From assembly GCA_025057755.1 (NCBI GenBank), contig JANWVC010000014.1:1-64000 (forward strand): a DNA stretch of 64,000 bases. The letters run 5' to 3'. The notes under the pieces were generated by a model. It saw only the letters and a list, made by a program, of their open reading frames with translations, was not told the origin of the DNA and searched no databases. Position numbers and translations under genes: made by a program. Origin of the DNA: Limisphaera sp. Lineage in GTDB: Bacteria; Verrucomicrobiota; Verrucomicrobiia; Limisphaerales; Limisphaeraceae. Positions within the stretch are counted from its first letter, which is position 1, and every line of letters begins with the position of its first letter. Positions 46,654-55,851 of this stretch are shown here, piece by piece.

Positions 46654-49063
46654 GCCATTCCCGCATGGGCCCATCGTGATTGGCTGCCAACCGATGCAGA
46701 CGCAATGCGTTTCCGATGACCATGAGATCTGAAAGGCCCATCGCCAAGGCGCAAACGACGGGACTCAAAAAGCCCAGGGCCGCCAGAGGCACAGCCGCCG
46801 CGTTGTAAAAGAAGGCCCAAAAGAGATTCTGATAAATGGTGCGCAAGCTGGCACGGGCCAATGCCAACGCCTCGGGCACGGCTGTCAGATCGGTTCGCAA
46901 CAACACGAGGTCTGCCGATTCTCGGGCAATGTCGCTAGCCCGAGCCACGGCGATGCCCAGATCGGCCTGCTCAAGAGCCGGAGCATCATTCAGCCCGTCT
47001 CCAACAAATGCCACGCGTTCCCCCTGCGCGCGCAACCTCCGGATCTGTTCAGCCTTGGCTTCGGGCAGCACTTCAGCCAGCACCTCGCCGGAGTCCAGGC
47101 CAAGTTCACGGGCCAAGGCTGCCGCTGTATCCGACTGATCTCCCGTAATCATGCCAACCCGCAACCCCATCCGATGCAGCTTCTGGACCACTTGAGGTGC
47201 CTCTGGCTTCACCGCATCGCGAAGAGCAAACAACAAGTGGCCCTGCTGGTTTATGGCAAACCCGACCAAGGTTGCGCCGTGCTGGTTCCACTCGCGGATC
47301 CAACTGGCCGCATTGGGAAAGTCCACCCCGAGAGCCTTCAACCATCGCAACGAGCCCAACCGTAACCAAACTGGCTCGGGGATGTCCGATCCCGTCCACA
47401 GACGCCCTTGAGCTTCGATTCCAGCCCCCCGAACTTCACGCCAGGCATGGAAAGCAATCGCGGTCTGCCGGCATTCGGCTGTGTCACGGGAAGCGTTCAA
47501 GCCCACAATCTGACCAATGTCCTGCCGACAATACGCAGCCACAGCCTGACTAAGCGGATGCCTCGATGGTTCGGCGAGCGCTCGCGCGCACTGCCACAGG
47601 TTCACTGGGCTTTCGGCCAACAACCGTACAGACACCACCCGGGGACGACCCTCGGTCAAGGTGCCGGTCTTATCAAACAAAACCGTAGTGATCTGACCGG
47701 CCTTCTCAAGGGCAATGCCATCCCGAATCAGGATGCCGCGGCGGGCCGCCACATTAGCCGCGGCCATGATGGCGACCGGCGTGGCTAAACCCATGGCGCA
47801 AGGACAGGCCACAATCAATACCGCGGCCGCCACGATGAACGGCGCCGCGGCGCCTGCAGGCACGTGCGCATCCCACAACCACCGCGCCAGGTAATGATGA
47901 ATCTCTCGAGCCGATTCGGGCCATAGGCCCCACCATAGAGCAGCTCCCACTGCTACTGCCAGGACCACCGGTACAAACACGCTGCTGACCCGGTCGCCCA
48001 GCCGCTGAATCTCTGCACGACTTTGCTGCGCGCGCTGTACGGCTCGGATGATGCCAGCCAATACGGTGGTGTGCCCCACCGCAGTTACGCGGAACACTAA
48101 ACGCCCATCCAGGATGACTGTTCCGGCAAACAACGGAGAGCCGCGTCCTTTGTTCACCGGATTGGCTTCACCTGTCAGCATGGATTCATCCACTGCCGAT
48201 TCACCATCGACAACTTCACCATCCACAGGCACGCGATCTCCAGGACGCAAAACCACGTGATCCCCTATTTGAAGGGCGCTCACCGGTACGCGCTCGCACC
48301 ATGTTTCGTTTGGCTCACCCCCCGCATGGGTGCCGGATGCGCCGCGCAGTCGCAACGCCTCTGGAGCCCGAAGTTCCATCAAGGCACGCAACGCCACGGA
48401 GGCACGAGCACCCATGTGCGCCTCAAGCCAATGACCCACACTAATCAAAGTAATAATGGCCGCTGATTCCAGGAAGTAAACATGCGTGTCCCGCTCACCA
48501 AGCAATGCCCATACGCTGTAGGCAAAGGCCGTGGTGGAACCCAGCGCCACCAAGGTGTCCATGTTGGCCTGGCCCGCTCGTAACTGCTGCCACGCGCCGC
48601 GGTAAAACGGCCAACCCCCAAATCCTTGAACGAGTGAAGCCAAGCCGAAGGCCGCCCACTGAAACCACCGCTCCAGGCTCCATCCGAGCACCCATTCGCC
48701 CAGGGCCAATGGGATGGTGGCGGCCGCCCCCAGCCAGAGGTTCCATTTCCATCGGTTTGTCCGCCCCCCGGCGGAAACGCCGGTTCCCGCCTCGTTCAAG
48801 CGCGCTCGGTAACCAGCCTGACGTAACCGTTCGATCAACTGCTCGGAAACAACCGACCCGGCTGCGGTCCATTGCACCGAGGCTTGCCCCGTTTCCAAAT
48901 CCACGGCCACCTCACGGACCCCGGGCACTGCCTGAAGGGCTTCAGTTACTTTGCGGGCGCAACTGGGACAGTTCATGCCTTCCACGCGCAGAATCGTAAC
49001 GGGCGTCGAAGCGCTTGCTCCGTCCGCAGTCGCACTCGCCCTTTCTTTCAGCAGCGGATTCAT
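46538..49063 (-). CDS. copA: Copper-type P1B ATPase
   Basis: 841 residues. One N-terminal heavy-metal-associated domain (about 20-90, GMNCPSC) precedes eight expected membrane helices. Other landmarks are the actuator motif TGEAN, metal-site CPC in helix 6 (about residue 420, IVACPCAMGLATP), phosphorylation motif DKTGTLTEG (about 461), the HP of the nucleotide site (SRHPLSQAV) and GDGLNDAPALEQADLGIA. The end of helix 8 carries MGLSDLMVIGNALRL. These motifs indicate Cu(+) export, although CopA-like pumps also serve cytochrome oxidase assembly (CcoI/FixI). About 45 residues after the last helix (NHDGPMREWLNPRREAG...) are not typical of the family and coincide with the overlap with the convergent regulator gene. 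The start is at 49063. Confidence 0.95.
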   Translation of the reverse strand: MNPLLKERASATADGASASTPVTILRVEGMNCPSCARKVTEALQAVPGVREVAVDLETGQASVQWTAAGSVVSEQLIERLRQAGYRARLNEAGTGVSAGGRTNRWKWNLWLGAAATIPLALGEWVLGWSLERWFQWAAFGLASLVQGFGGWPFYRGAWQQLRAGQANMDTLVALGSTTAFAYSVWALLGERDTHVYFLESAAIITLISVGHWLEAHMGARASVALRALMELRAPEALRLRGASGTHAGGEPNETWCERVPVSALQIGDHVVLRPGDRVPVDGEVVDGESAVDESMLTGEANPVNKGRGSPLFAGTVILDGRLVFRVTAVGHTTVLAGIIRAVQRAQQSRAEIQRLGDRVSSVFVPVVLAVAVGAALWWGLWPESAREIHHYLARWLWDAHVPAGAAAPFIVAAAVLIVACPCAMGLATPVAIMAAANVAARRGILIRDGIALEKAGQITTVLFDKTGTLTEGRPRVVSVRLLAESPVNLWQCARALAEPSRHPLSQAVAAYCRQDIGQIVGLNASRDTAECRQTAIAFHAWREVRGAGIEAQGRLWTGSDIPEPVWLRLGSLRWLKALGVDFPNAASWIREWNQHGATLVGFAINQQGHLLFALRDAVKPEAPQVVQKLHRMGLRVGMITGDQSDTAAALARELGLDSGEVLAEVLPEAKAEQIRRLRAQGERVAFVGDGLNDAPALEQADLGIAVARASDIARESADLVLLRTDLTAVPEALALARASLRTIYQNLFWAFFYNAAAVPLAALGFLSPVVCALAMGLSDLMVIGNALRLHRLAANHDGPMREWLNPRREAGFAARIHPRKPQRLIRPAVPSKTPEACRVKG

Positions 49064-49363
49064 GCTCTCTAAACATACCGGGGAATCAATAGCGCGTCCA
49101 AGCTGTCAAGGCGATGGATCCCATGCGCTTCCCCATCCACGGCCCCTAGGGTCTTTTGCTCATCGGTGCGTGAACGACGTCGCTTGTGGAAGAACTTGCC
49201 GGTCCCACAAGCAATGCATGAAAAATGGCGGCCTCCATACGGTCCATCCCCCGGTGACAGCAAGGCCCAGCCCGTCCTCGCCTCGGATGTCGAAATGCAG
49301 CCATGATGTTCTCAAAAGCTGCTCAGCGAGCGGCGGTTGAAGGAAGGAAAAAGAGGGGCCACT
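49064..49363. other. Upstream region of the copper ATPase gene
   Basis: 300 bp between the tRNA 3' end and the P-ATPase start, on the same strand. No clear promoter, copper-box palindrome or gene was recognised. Just beyond the tRNA 3' end the minus strand reads CCCCTCTTTTTCC, which could serve as a weak terminator but has no hairpin. Confidence 0.35.
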
Positions 49364-49448
49364 TGGTGCCCGCGACAGGACTCGAACCTGTACGGTGTTA
49401 CCCACTAGAACCTGAATCTAGCGCGTCTGCCAATTCCGCCACGCGGGC
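49364..49448 (-). tRNA. tRNA-Leu (CAG)
   Basis: An 85-nt class II tRNA on the minus strand, with encoded CCA (49366-49364). The acceptor stem GCCCGCG (49448-49442) pairs with CGCGGGC (49374-49368). The D-arm contains GGCGGAATTGGCAGACGC, the anticodon loop TTCAGGT reads CAG, a long variable arm TGGGTAACACC follows, and the T-loop GGTTCGAGTCC is standard. It decodes CUG leucine codons. Confidence 0.97.
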
Positions 49449-49464
49449 ACCCACGTGCTTGGCT

Positions 49465-49493
49465 TATATACCGCAGGTTGAGCTTTGAAGCAA
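49465..49493 (-). promoter_or_regulatory. Candidate promoter of tRNA-Leu
   Basis: On the minus strand, TTGCTT (49493-49488) and TATATA (49470-49465) are separated by 17 bp. The -10 ends 16 bp before the tRNA 5' end. The -10 is good and the -35 weak. Confidence 0.45.
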
Positions 49494-49814
49494 GGACCAC
49501 CCCGAACTCGGAGGCGTTTTCCGCAAGGGCGTTGCTTGGGATCAAGAGTCCCGGCGCTACGAAGCAGGAATAGCCCATCCGATGCCCAGCTGCAGGTTTT
49601 CTAAAATGTGGCATCGGCAATCCTGAGGCCTTACCCGCAATCGGCGCATCCCCCAAATTTGTCTCCTGCTGTCAATTCCGCAGCGCCCGAGCGTAACCAG
49701 GCCATCAGCAGAGCGGCCGAAACGGTCCGGTTCCCTCAATCGGAACGGATCAACCCATCTGCAACCCTGTGCTTGGATTGATGCAACCCTTGAACACGGT
49801 ACCCGGGCGATGGA
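49494..49814. other. Gene-free stretch between tRNA promoter and SecA-like gene
   Basis: About 320 bp downstream of the exporter operon. I see no gene and no strong terminator hairpin. Confidence 0.4.
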
Positions 49815-51803
49815 TCAGAGCCGTTCGGGAGGTGCGAAGCTCAAGGATTCCTCCATCCAGGTATCGTGCCGCAGCACCTGCAGCCGTTGACGTTGTGCCT
49901 CGCGGGCCGCCCGCTGCTGGGCCATTTTGCACGCCACACGCGCGGCTAACTCAGCACCTGGCGTCTGGTGCCGGACGGCTTCGGCGAGCCAACGGCGAAG
50001 ATAACCCGGTAAAAAGCGCCGGAACAATTCGTCCTCCAAGCTCAAGAAAGCCCGGGCACTGCCTGGATCGCCCTGCCGCCCGGCCCGACCAAACAACTGA
50101 CGGTCGATTCGCGGGCTTTCATGCCGTTCGGTTGCAATCACGTGCAGACCGCCCAACGCCGCCACGCCCGGGCCGAGTTTGATATCTGTGCCTCGTCCGG
50201 CCATGTTGGTGGCGATGGTAATCTGTCCACGCTGACCCGCCCGAGCCACAATACCGGCTTCCTCGCGATGCCGGACGGCGTTGAGCAGTTGAAACGACAA
50301 GCCTTGCTGCAACAGGCGGCGCGCAAGCTCCTCACTGGCTGCCACGCTTCGCGTCCCGATCAACAGGGGTCGGCCAGTGCTGTGGATGTAACGGATTTCG
50401 TCCACCACGGCTGACCACTTGGATGGTGCATCCGCAAAGACTCTGTCCGGATACTGGATCCGGATGCAGGGGCGGTGCCGAGGGACGATCAGCACCGGCA
50501 GTCGGTACACATGCCAGAACTCCGTGGCAGCCTCCAGGGCAGTGCCGGTCATGCCGCACAGGTGCCGATACAGACGGAAGTAACGCTGAAAACTGAGCCG
50601 GGCTAGCGTTTGATCCAGAGGCGTGATGGGCAGGCCTTCCTTGGCCTCGATCAGTTGGTGCAAACCGGCACGCCAGCGTCGGTGTGGCATCAACCGGCCG
50701 GTGAATTCGTCTACCAAGACGACGCGGCCCTCCTGCACTACGTAATGGACGTCTCGGTGAAAAAATTCGCGAGCCACCAAGGCCTGTTGCAAAAGTTGAC
50801 TACGCCGGGCTGGACTGCGCCAAAGTGCCGAGTGGACAGTCCAAGCTTCTTCCCATGCAGTCTGACCCGGAGGCAAAAGCTCCACCTCGCGTCGTCGCGG
50901 ATTCACCTGGTAATCGACGCCTGCTCGCAGGGAACTGGCAACGGCCCAAGCCTGGTGAAACACGACCTCGTCCGCAGCCGCCTGTGTGCTGCCGGAGATG
51001 ATCAGCGGCGTGACGGCTTCATCAATCAGCACGCTGTCCGCTTCATCAATGATAGCGGTGTGCAATCCTCGCTGCACCGGCCGTTTCCGCCGATGCGGTT
51101 GAAGGAGTTCCTGCAACCGGACACGCACGGGATTACCAAGGCAGGCAGCCAGTTGAAGACGGTCGCGGAGGAAATCGGCTACGACCTCCTTGCTGGTCGT
51201 ATAGGTGACGTCGCATGCATACGCAGCGCGGCGCGCCTCGGGGTCCATCGAAGCCAGAACACAACCCACAGTCACGCCACAAAGATCGAACAACGGCTTC
51301 ATCCATGCCGCGTCGCGCTCTGCCAGGTAATCATTGACGGTTACGACGTGACACGGACGTCGCGTCCAGCCAAACAGCACTGCCGCCAGGCCCGCCGTCA
51401 AGGTTTTCCCCTCGCCGGTGGCCATTTCGGCCAGAAATCCGTGGTACAATGCCAGCGCCCCCAAGATTTGCTCCGGAAAGGGTCGCAGGCCGAGGGTACG
51501 TTCGGCCGCCGTACAAACAGCCGCCAGGGCAGCATAAAGGGTCGAATCCTGCACACGCGCCGGCCGCCGGAACTGCTCGCAAGCGGCTCTCAAGCGCCTG
51601 CGGAGTTCGGCTTCAGCACAGTGCCGAAACTGCTCTTCCCATCGCAGCACTGCAGCCACGCCGGCTTGGAACCGCCGCAGAACCCATGGACGCCGTTTCC
51701 ATCGGCCGATCCATCGGTCCACCTGCGCGTCGGCACCTCGCAAAACCGGAGACACGCGGACCGGATCCCAACAAGCAAACTCGATAACTGAGGCCTTTAC
51801 CAT
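49815..51803 (-). CDS. Truncated SecA-like ATPase of exporter operon
   Basis: 662 residues from ATG 51803 (MVKASVIEF), which overlaps the preceding stop by 7 bp. It contains the SecA motor: Walker A MATGEGKT (about 127-134), VTVNDYLAERD, TTSKEVVADFLRDRL, DEAD box IIDEADSVLIDEA (about 251-263), the preprotein-crosslinking region, VDEFTGRLMPHRRW, GMTGTALEAATEFW, ATNMAGRGTDIKLG and RQLFGRAGRQGDPGSARAFLSLED. Housekeeping SecA (about 850-900 aa) continues with a helical scaffold, wing domain, two-helix finger and often a zinc tail. This protein ends about 60 residues after the second motor domain, at the first scaffold helix. It cannot be the cell's normal SecA. As the last gene of the exporter operon it probably powers or regulates that system. 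Confidence 0.93.
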   Translation of the reverse strand: MVKASVIEFACWDPVRVSPVLRGADAQVDRWIGRWKRRPWVLRRFQAGVAAVLRWEEQFRHCAEAELRRRLRAACEQFRRPARVQDSTLYAALAAVCTAAERTLGLRPFPEQILGALALYHGFLAEMATGEGKTLTAGLAAVLFGWTRRPCHVVTVNDYLAERDAAWMKPLFDLCGVTVGCVLASMDPEARRAAYACDVTYTTSKEVVADFLRDRLQLAACLGNPVRVRLQELLQPHRRKRPVQRGLHTAIIDEADSVLIDEAVTPLIISGSTQAAADEVVFHQAWAVASSLRAGVDYQVNPRRREVELLPPGQTAWEEAWTVHSALWRSPARRSQLLQQALVAREFFHRDVHYVVQEGRVVLVDEFTGRLMPHRRWRAGLHQLIEAKEGLPITPLDQTLARLSFQRYFRLYRHLCGMTGTALEAATEFWHVYRLPVLIVPRHRPCIRIQYPDRVFADAPSKWSAVVDEIRYIHSTGRPLLIGTRSVAASEELARRLLQQGLSFQLLNAVRHREEAGIVARAGQRGQITIATNMAGRGTDIKLGPGVAALGGLHVIATERHESPRIDRQLFGRAGRQGDPGSARAFLSLEDELFRRFLPGYLRRWLAEAVRHQTPGAELAARVACKMAQQRAAREAQRQRLQVLRHDTWMEESLSFAPPERL

Positions 51804-53950
51804 CCGTATTCGCGTTGCAAGAGTTGATGCAGCCGGCGCAGCCACTGGCTCAGCAAGGGTTCGGAAGCCAATCGGTAGCGGATCTGGCCGGAGCGACCAT
51901 GTAGGAGCGCAATGCGCGGATGCGAGGCCAGGTCCGCTCGCACCACGAAAAATGGCTCCATGGCGCGCCGCCCCTCCGGATCATCCATTGCCACGGCCAG
52001 TGGGCCGCCGCCTTGCCATCCCAGGGCTGCGGAAGGCAAACGACGATGTTCAGCCGGGATGATGGTCTGACGCAGGACCGAAAGCACTTCCCCCGCCTGA
52101 CCCCGGAGCCGAACCTGCGGCGATTTCAACTGCTGCTGAAACAACCATGCAGCTTCACGCTGGCTGACCACGGCTTCAAATCGATAGGCCTCCAAATTCG
52201 CCACCGCACCCAAAACTGTGCCACGAGGGATCCAGCGACCCATGGCCTGGTCCAGTTCAGGGGCCACCCACTGTCCGGCATGCGGGGCCACCACCACTCG
52301 GGCGGCCAATTCTTCCTCAAGCTCGCGGATGCGCTGTTCGACGGCCTGACGTCGGGCCGCCAACGGTCGCACGTCAGCCGTCGCTTCATGTAAGGCGCGC
52401 CGTTCCCTTGCGACAGTCTCCTCCCATTCTGCGCGTGCGCTCTGCAGCTCAAGCTCAAGTTCGGGGTTGTCCAATCGAACGAGCGGTTGCCCCGGTTGCA
52501 CCTGCCGGCCCGGCGGCGTCAACAATTCCACAATCCGGCCGTCTATGCCCGCTGGAATCAGGGTGAGGTCCTTTGCCTGCACCACCCCGGCAGCCCTGAA
52601 GTAATGGGGAAACGGGATTGCCCCAAGCAAGACAAAGCCCCCAGCCAATACACCGGCCGCGACACCGAGGGCGCGCCCTCGACAACGCTCAAGACGGGGA
52701 CTGGCGAGCAAATACATTACCGCCCGGGCCATCGGTACAATTACCCACCCGACAAGACATACAACTGCCATGAGGGCGCCCAACAGAAGGTAACGTTTCC
52801 CCACAAACAGGAGAATGCCGGCGAAGATCACCACGCGATACACATGTCCGCACACTGCGTAGAGTCCCAACCAGACCGCTTCACGGCGGCTGCGCGCCGG
52901 GTTTTCCGCTTCCTTTCGTCCGAATGCGTGGCGCTCGATCCAATAGGCCAGCATTTGATTGGCGCGTCCGTAGAGATTGGGAATATCCAGGGCATCGGAG
53001 AGCAGGTAATAACCATCAAAACGCATGAGCGGATTGGCATTGAACAACACCGTGGAGACCGAGGCCAGAAACATCATGTTGAAGGCCAAGCTGTGCAGGG
53101 TGCCAGGCGCCGTAGCAGCCCAGACGAAAGTCATGCAGGCCGCCACAAACAATTCTGCCCACATTCCTCCCGCTCCCACCCACAAACGCTGCGTGCGGCT
53201 CCGAAAGCTCCACGCCGAGGTCACGTCCACATAAGGAACCGGCGTGAAAATCAATAGCATCAGACCCATGGTGTGCACGCGACCGCCGAAGTGACGGCAC
53301 AGGAGGGCATGGCCAAACTCGTGCACCAACTTCAGTAACGCAAAACCGGCGTACAGAAGGAACCAGTTTTGAGGCGCCAAGATTCCCTCCGTCTGACGCG
53401 TCAACTCCGGCGCGTGATCCAGAGCCACCTTGATGGCCCCACTCACCGTTCCCAACCAGAGAACCATCCCGACGGGTCCGAATACCCATCGGATCCACGG
53501 CAACAAACGCTGCAAGAAGGGATCGGGATCCCACAATGGGATGCGGGCAAACATGATCCCCAACAAGCGAGTTTGCCACTGACGCTGACGACGCTGCCGA
53601 GCACGTTGGAACAAACGGACACTGTCGGGAGGTTGTTCCGTGAGCAACAGATTGGCCTGATGCAACTGAGCCAGGAGCCGGACGACCTCCTCTTGCCCGG
53701 GGGCAGTGTCGGGCCGGGCCCGCACCGCTGCTTCCCAAGCTTGCTGCACGGTCCGGCCGCGATCCATTCGGGCCACAAATTCGTAGGCCGGTGCCGCCAG
53801 TCGAAAGAACTGATTGGTCAACGGATCTTCCAAGACATACCACAACTCGCCCCGGAAAAACTGGCGACGCACCCGTACGTCCGGTCGCAGGGCCAAACGC
53901 TGGTCTGCCAGACGATGCCAGCTTTCACTAGAGAGGCTATCCGTGGTCAT
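51797..53950 (-). CDS. PqqD-like / site-2-protease-fold / HlyD membrane protein
   Basis: 717 residues. The N-terminal domain (about 15-105: LALRPDVRVRRQFFRGELWYVLEDP, FFRLAAPAYEFVARMDRGRTV) resembles PqqD, the leader-peptide-binding fold of RiPP systems. A multi-spanning membrane part (about 155-450) has the M50 site-2-protease zinc motif HEFGH (210-214) and the third ligand in NPLMRFDGYYLL (306-317). After a last helix (about 428-445) comes a periplasmic HlyD-type adaptor: biotinyl/lipoyl-like half (VVQAKDLTLIPAGIDGRIVEL), coiled coil (about 495-555) and beta-barrel. All zinc ligands are present, so proteolysis is possible. The gene starts 6 bp after the GAF-HlyD stop. Proposed role: membrane platform that recognises and perhaps trims an exported peptide. 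Confidence 0.9.
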   Translation of the reverse strand: MTTDSLSSESWHRLADQRLALRPDVRVRRQFFRGELWYVLEDPLTNQFFRLAAPAYEFVARMDRGRTVQQAWEAAVRARPDTAPGQEEVVRLLAQLHQANLLLTEQPPDSVRLFQRARQRRQRQWQTRLLGIMFARIPLWDPDPFLQRLLPWIRWVFGPVGMVLWLGTVSGAIKVALDHAPELTRQTEGILAPQNWFLLYAGFALLKLVHEFGHALLCRHFGGRVHTMGLMLLIFTPVPYVDVTSAWSFRSRTQRLWVGAGGMWAELFVAACMTFVWAATAPGTLHSLAFNMMFLASVSTVLFNANPLMRFDGYYLLSDALDIPNLYGRANQMLAYWIERHAFGRKEAENPARSRREAVWLGLYAVCGHVYRVVIFAGILLFVGKRYLLLGALMAVVCLVGWVIVPMARAVMYLLASPRLERCRGRALGVAAGVLAGGFVLLGAIPFPHYFRAAGVVQAKDLTLIPAGIDGRIVELLTPPGRQVQPGQPLVRLDNPELELELQSARAEWEETVARERRALHEATADVRPLAARRQAVEQRIRELEEELAARVVVAPHAGQWVAPELDQAMGRWIPRGTVLGAVANLEAYRFEAVVSQREAAWLFQQQLKSPQVRLRGQAGEVLSVLRQTIIPAEHRRLPSAALGWQGGGPLAVAMDDPEGRRAMEPFFVVRADLASHPRIALLHGRSGQIRYRLASEPLLSQWLRRLHQLLQREYGW

Positions 53951-53956
53951 GGAAGC

Positions 53957-55831
53957 TCAGATCCAGAAGAACAAGCGCAAGAAATCCACTGTGCGATGCG
54001 TCACCATCCACAAAAACGTCCTGCGGCCCACCTCAAGCTTCGCCACACCCGTCATGCCTGGACGCCACCAGTCCGGAGGCGACTCCAAGGGTTCGCAGCG
54101 GACTTGAAATACATTCGCGCCGTCATGGATTTGAGCAACCGGCTCAATCCGTTCGACCCGCACGGGAAATTTCAGGCGCGGCTGGCTCAGAAAAGCCACC
54201 TGTCCGGTTGCGCCCGTTCGAAGTTCGTGCACGTCGCGCTCAGATACGCGGCACTCGAAATACAAGCGATCCAGCCGTGCCACTCGAAAGAGGGGATCCC
54301 CCATGCGCACAGGAGCCCCCCGGCGCTCTTTCAAGTCGCCTTCCACCACCACGCCGGCGAAGGGACTGCTCAACGTGGCCAAAGACAGCCGATGCCGGAC
54401 CAGATCGAGCCGGGCCTGTGCTTGCCGGGCTTGCGCCTCTGCCAGGCGCATTTCCGCCAAAGCCTCGCGCGCTCGGGCCTTTTCGGCCTCTCGCAGCGCG
54501 CGATCCAAATCTGCCAGGGCGGCTGCTTCTTCCAGCAACAGGTCCCGCACATCCAATTGAAGCAATGGCTGCCGAGGCTGAACCAGGTCGCCCACCTCGA
54601 CATACACTTCATCGATGTATCCGGCAAAGGGTGCCGTCACGACCACCATGTCGGCTGTGCGCAATTCAAACGGCGCTTCTACTCGGTACCTCATGCCGCC
54701 GAAGCAGAGCACCGCCAAACCGACCGCCCCAGACAAAGCCCCCAACTTGGCCCATGTATGCTCAGGTCCAAGCCAACCCGCCAGCCGGCGCCGCATTCCC
54801 TCCCAGAGACGGTATCCAACCCAACGATCTGCTTGGTAGCGTTCCGCCAATCGGCGGACCACAAGGTCGGAAGTAAGCCACAAAAGTTGCTGTTCCTCCT
54901 CGGAAAACTGTCCTGTGACCCGTTCCAGTGTGATCACCCCAACAACCTGGCCTTCCAGACGCAGGGGAACAGACAATACGCTGGCCACGCCCGCAAAGGC
55001 GGCATATTGCCCGTGCTCTCGTGTCACCCGGGAATCCGAGTCCGGCGCCGGCCAGTGCACACGATCGTTTTGGTCCATGGCTTCTTCCATGGCCTGCTCC
55101 AACCAGCGCACGAGTTCGACCTTTTTTTCGAACCGATCTGTGTGACTCAACGCTTGCACCCGAATGTAAGGACCTTTGCGCCAACCCAACGCGACCCGGC
55201 TGCATTGATGCCGACTGGCCAACTCATTCACCAAGGCCATCGCCATGGGCTCAAACCGATCGTGCGCATTCAACTGGGCAACCAAATCGGTAATGTAGGA
55301 CAAATGCGTGGCCGCCAAACGCGCCTCCGACAGCTGCTGTCGCAGGTAGTACCACCGAGGAAGATTGGAAACCAATCGAAGGTGTCGCAAGGCCGCCGCC
55401 GCCTGAGCTTCGGTGGCACCGTCCAGGTGAAAAACGGATACCAGCCGATGATCCGACCGGCAGTGCTCCCACAACACTCCCAGGGCGTAACCCTTGTTCG
55501 TCGTCATTGCGCCGTTCAACGGTGTCAAAGCCGCCTCACGCTGGGCCGCGGCTCGGGCTACGTCCGGTGCCACTCGCCAAAAGATGTGCAAGTCAGGCTC
55601 GCTCGGCGATTCCTGGGGCCAGACCCACAGCCGTTGCACCGAAGCGTTGTTTTCGCCCCGATACAAGGCACCAAGACGAGCCCCGGCCAGCAACGTGCTT
55701 GTTTCCAACAGTCGCTGCCAGAACTCATCTTCCGAACCGCTAAACTCGCGCAGTTGTTCCAAGCGTTCCAAGCCCACCTGAAATTTCTCAGCGGGACTGG
55801 AGGGAATCCCCAGAGTGCCGGGTGCATTCAT
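53957..55831 (-). CDS. Tandem-GAF / HlyD-type adaptor protein
   Basis: 624 residues. Two GAF-like sensor domains occupy about 30-155 and 190-325 (the second with SVLSVPLRLEGQVVGVITLERV, the GAF signature). A single membrane helix (about 363-380, LGALSGAVGLAVLCFGG) then leads to a periplasmic HlyD adaptor (about 385-600). Its parts are VVTAPFAGYIDEVYVEVGDLVQP, a long Ala/Arg/Glu coiled coil (about 435-500), SLATLSSPFAGVVVEGDLKE and a beta-barrel with FECRVSERDVHEL. The C-terminal strand region ends near RRTFLWMVTHRTVDFLRLFF. GAF domains bind small molecules, which suggests that adaptor assembly or export responds to a cytoplasmic ligand. It lies 20 bp after the upstream adaptor gene and 6 bp before the S2P gene. 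Confidence 0.9.
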   Translation of the reverse strand: MNAPGTLGIPSSPAEKFQVGLERLEQLREFSGSEDEFWQRLLETSTLLAGARLGALYRGENNASVQRLWVWPQESPSEPDLHIFWRVAPDVARAAAQREAALTPLNGAMTTNKGYALGVLWEHCRSDHRLVSVFHLDGATEAQAAAALRHLRLVSNLPRWYYLRQQLSEARLAATHLSYITDLVAQLNAHDRFEPMAMALVNELASRHQCSRVALGWRKGPYIRVQALSHTDRFEKKVELVRWLEQAMEEAMDQNDRVHWPAPDSDSRVTREHGQYAAFAGVASVLSVPLRLEGQVVGVITLERVTGQFSEEEQQLLWLTSDLVVRRLAERYQADRWVGYRLWEGMRRRLAGWLGPEHTWAKLGALSGAVGLAVLCFGGMRYRVEAPFELRTADMVVVTAPFAGYIDEVYVEVGDLVQPRQPLLQLDVRDLLLEEAAALADLDRALREAEKARAREALAEMRLAEAQARQAQARLDLVRHRLSLATLSSPFAGVVVEGDLKERRGAPVRMGDPLFRVARLDRLYFECRVSERDVHELRTGATGQVAFLSQPRLKFPVRVERIEPVAQIHDGANVFQVRCEPLESPPDWWRPGMTGVAKLEVGRRTFLWMVTHRTVDFLRLFFWI

Positions 55832-55851
55832 GGGTCAGATCCGGGCCACGG

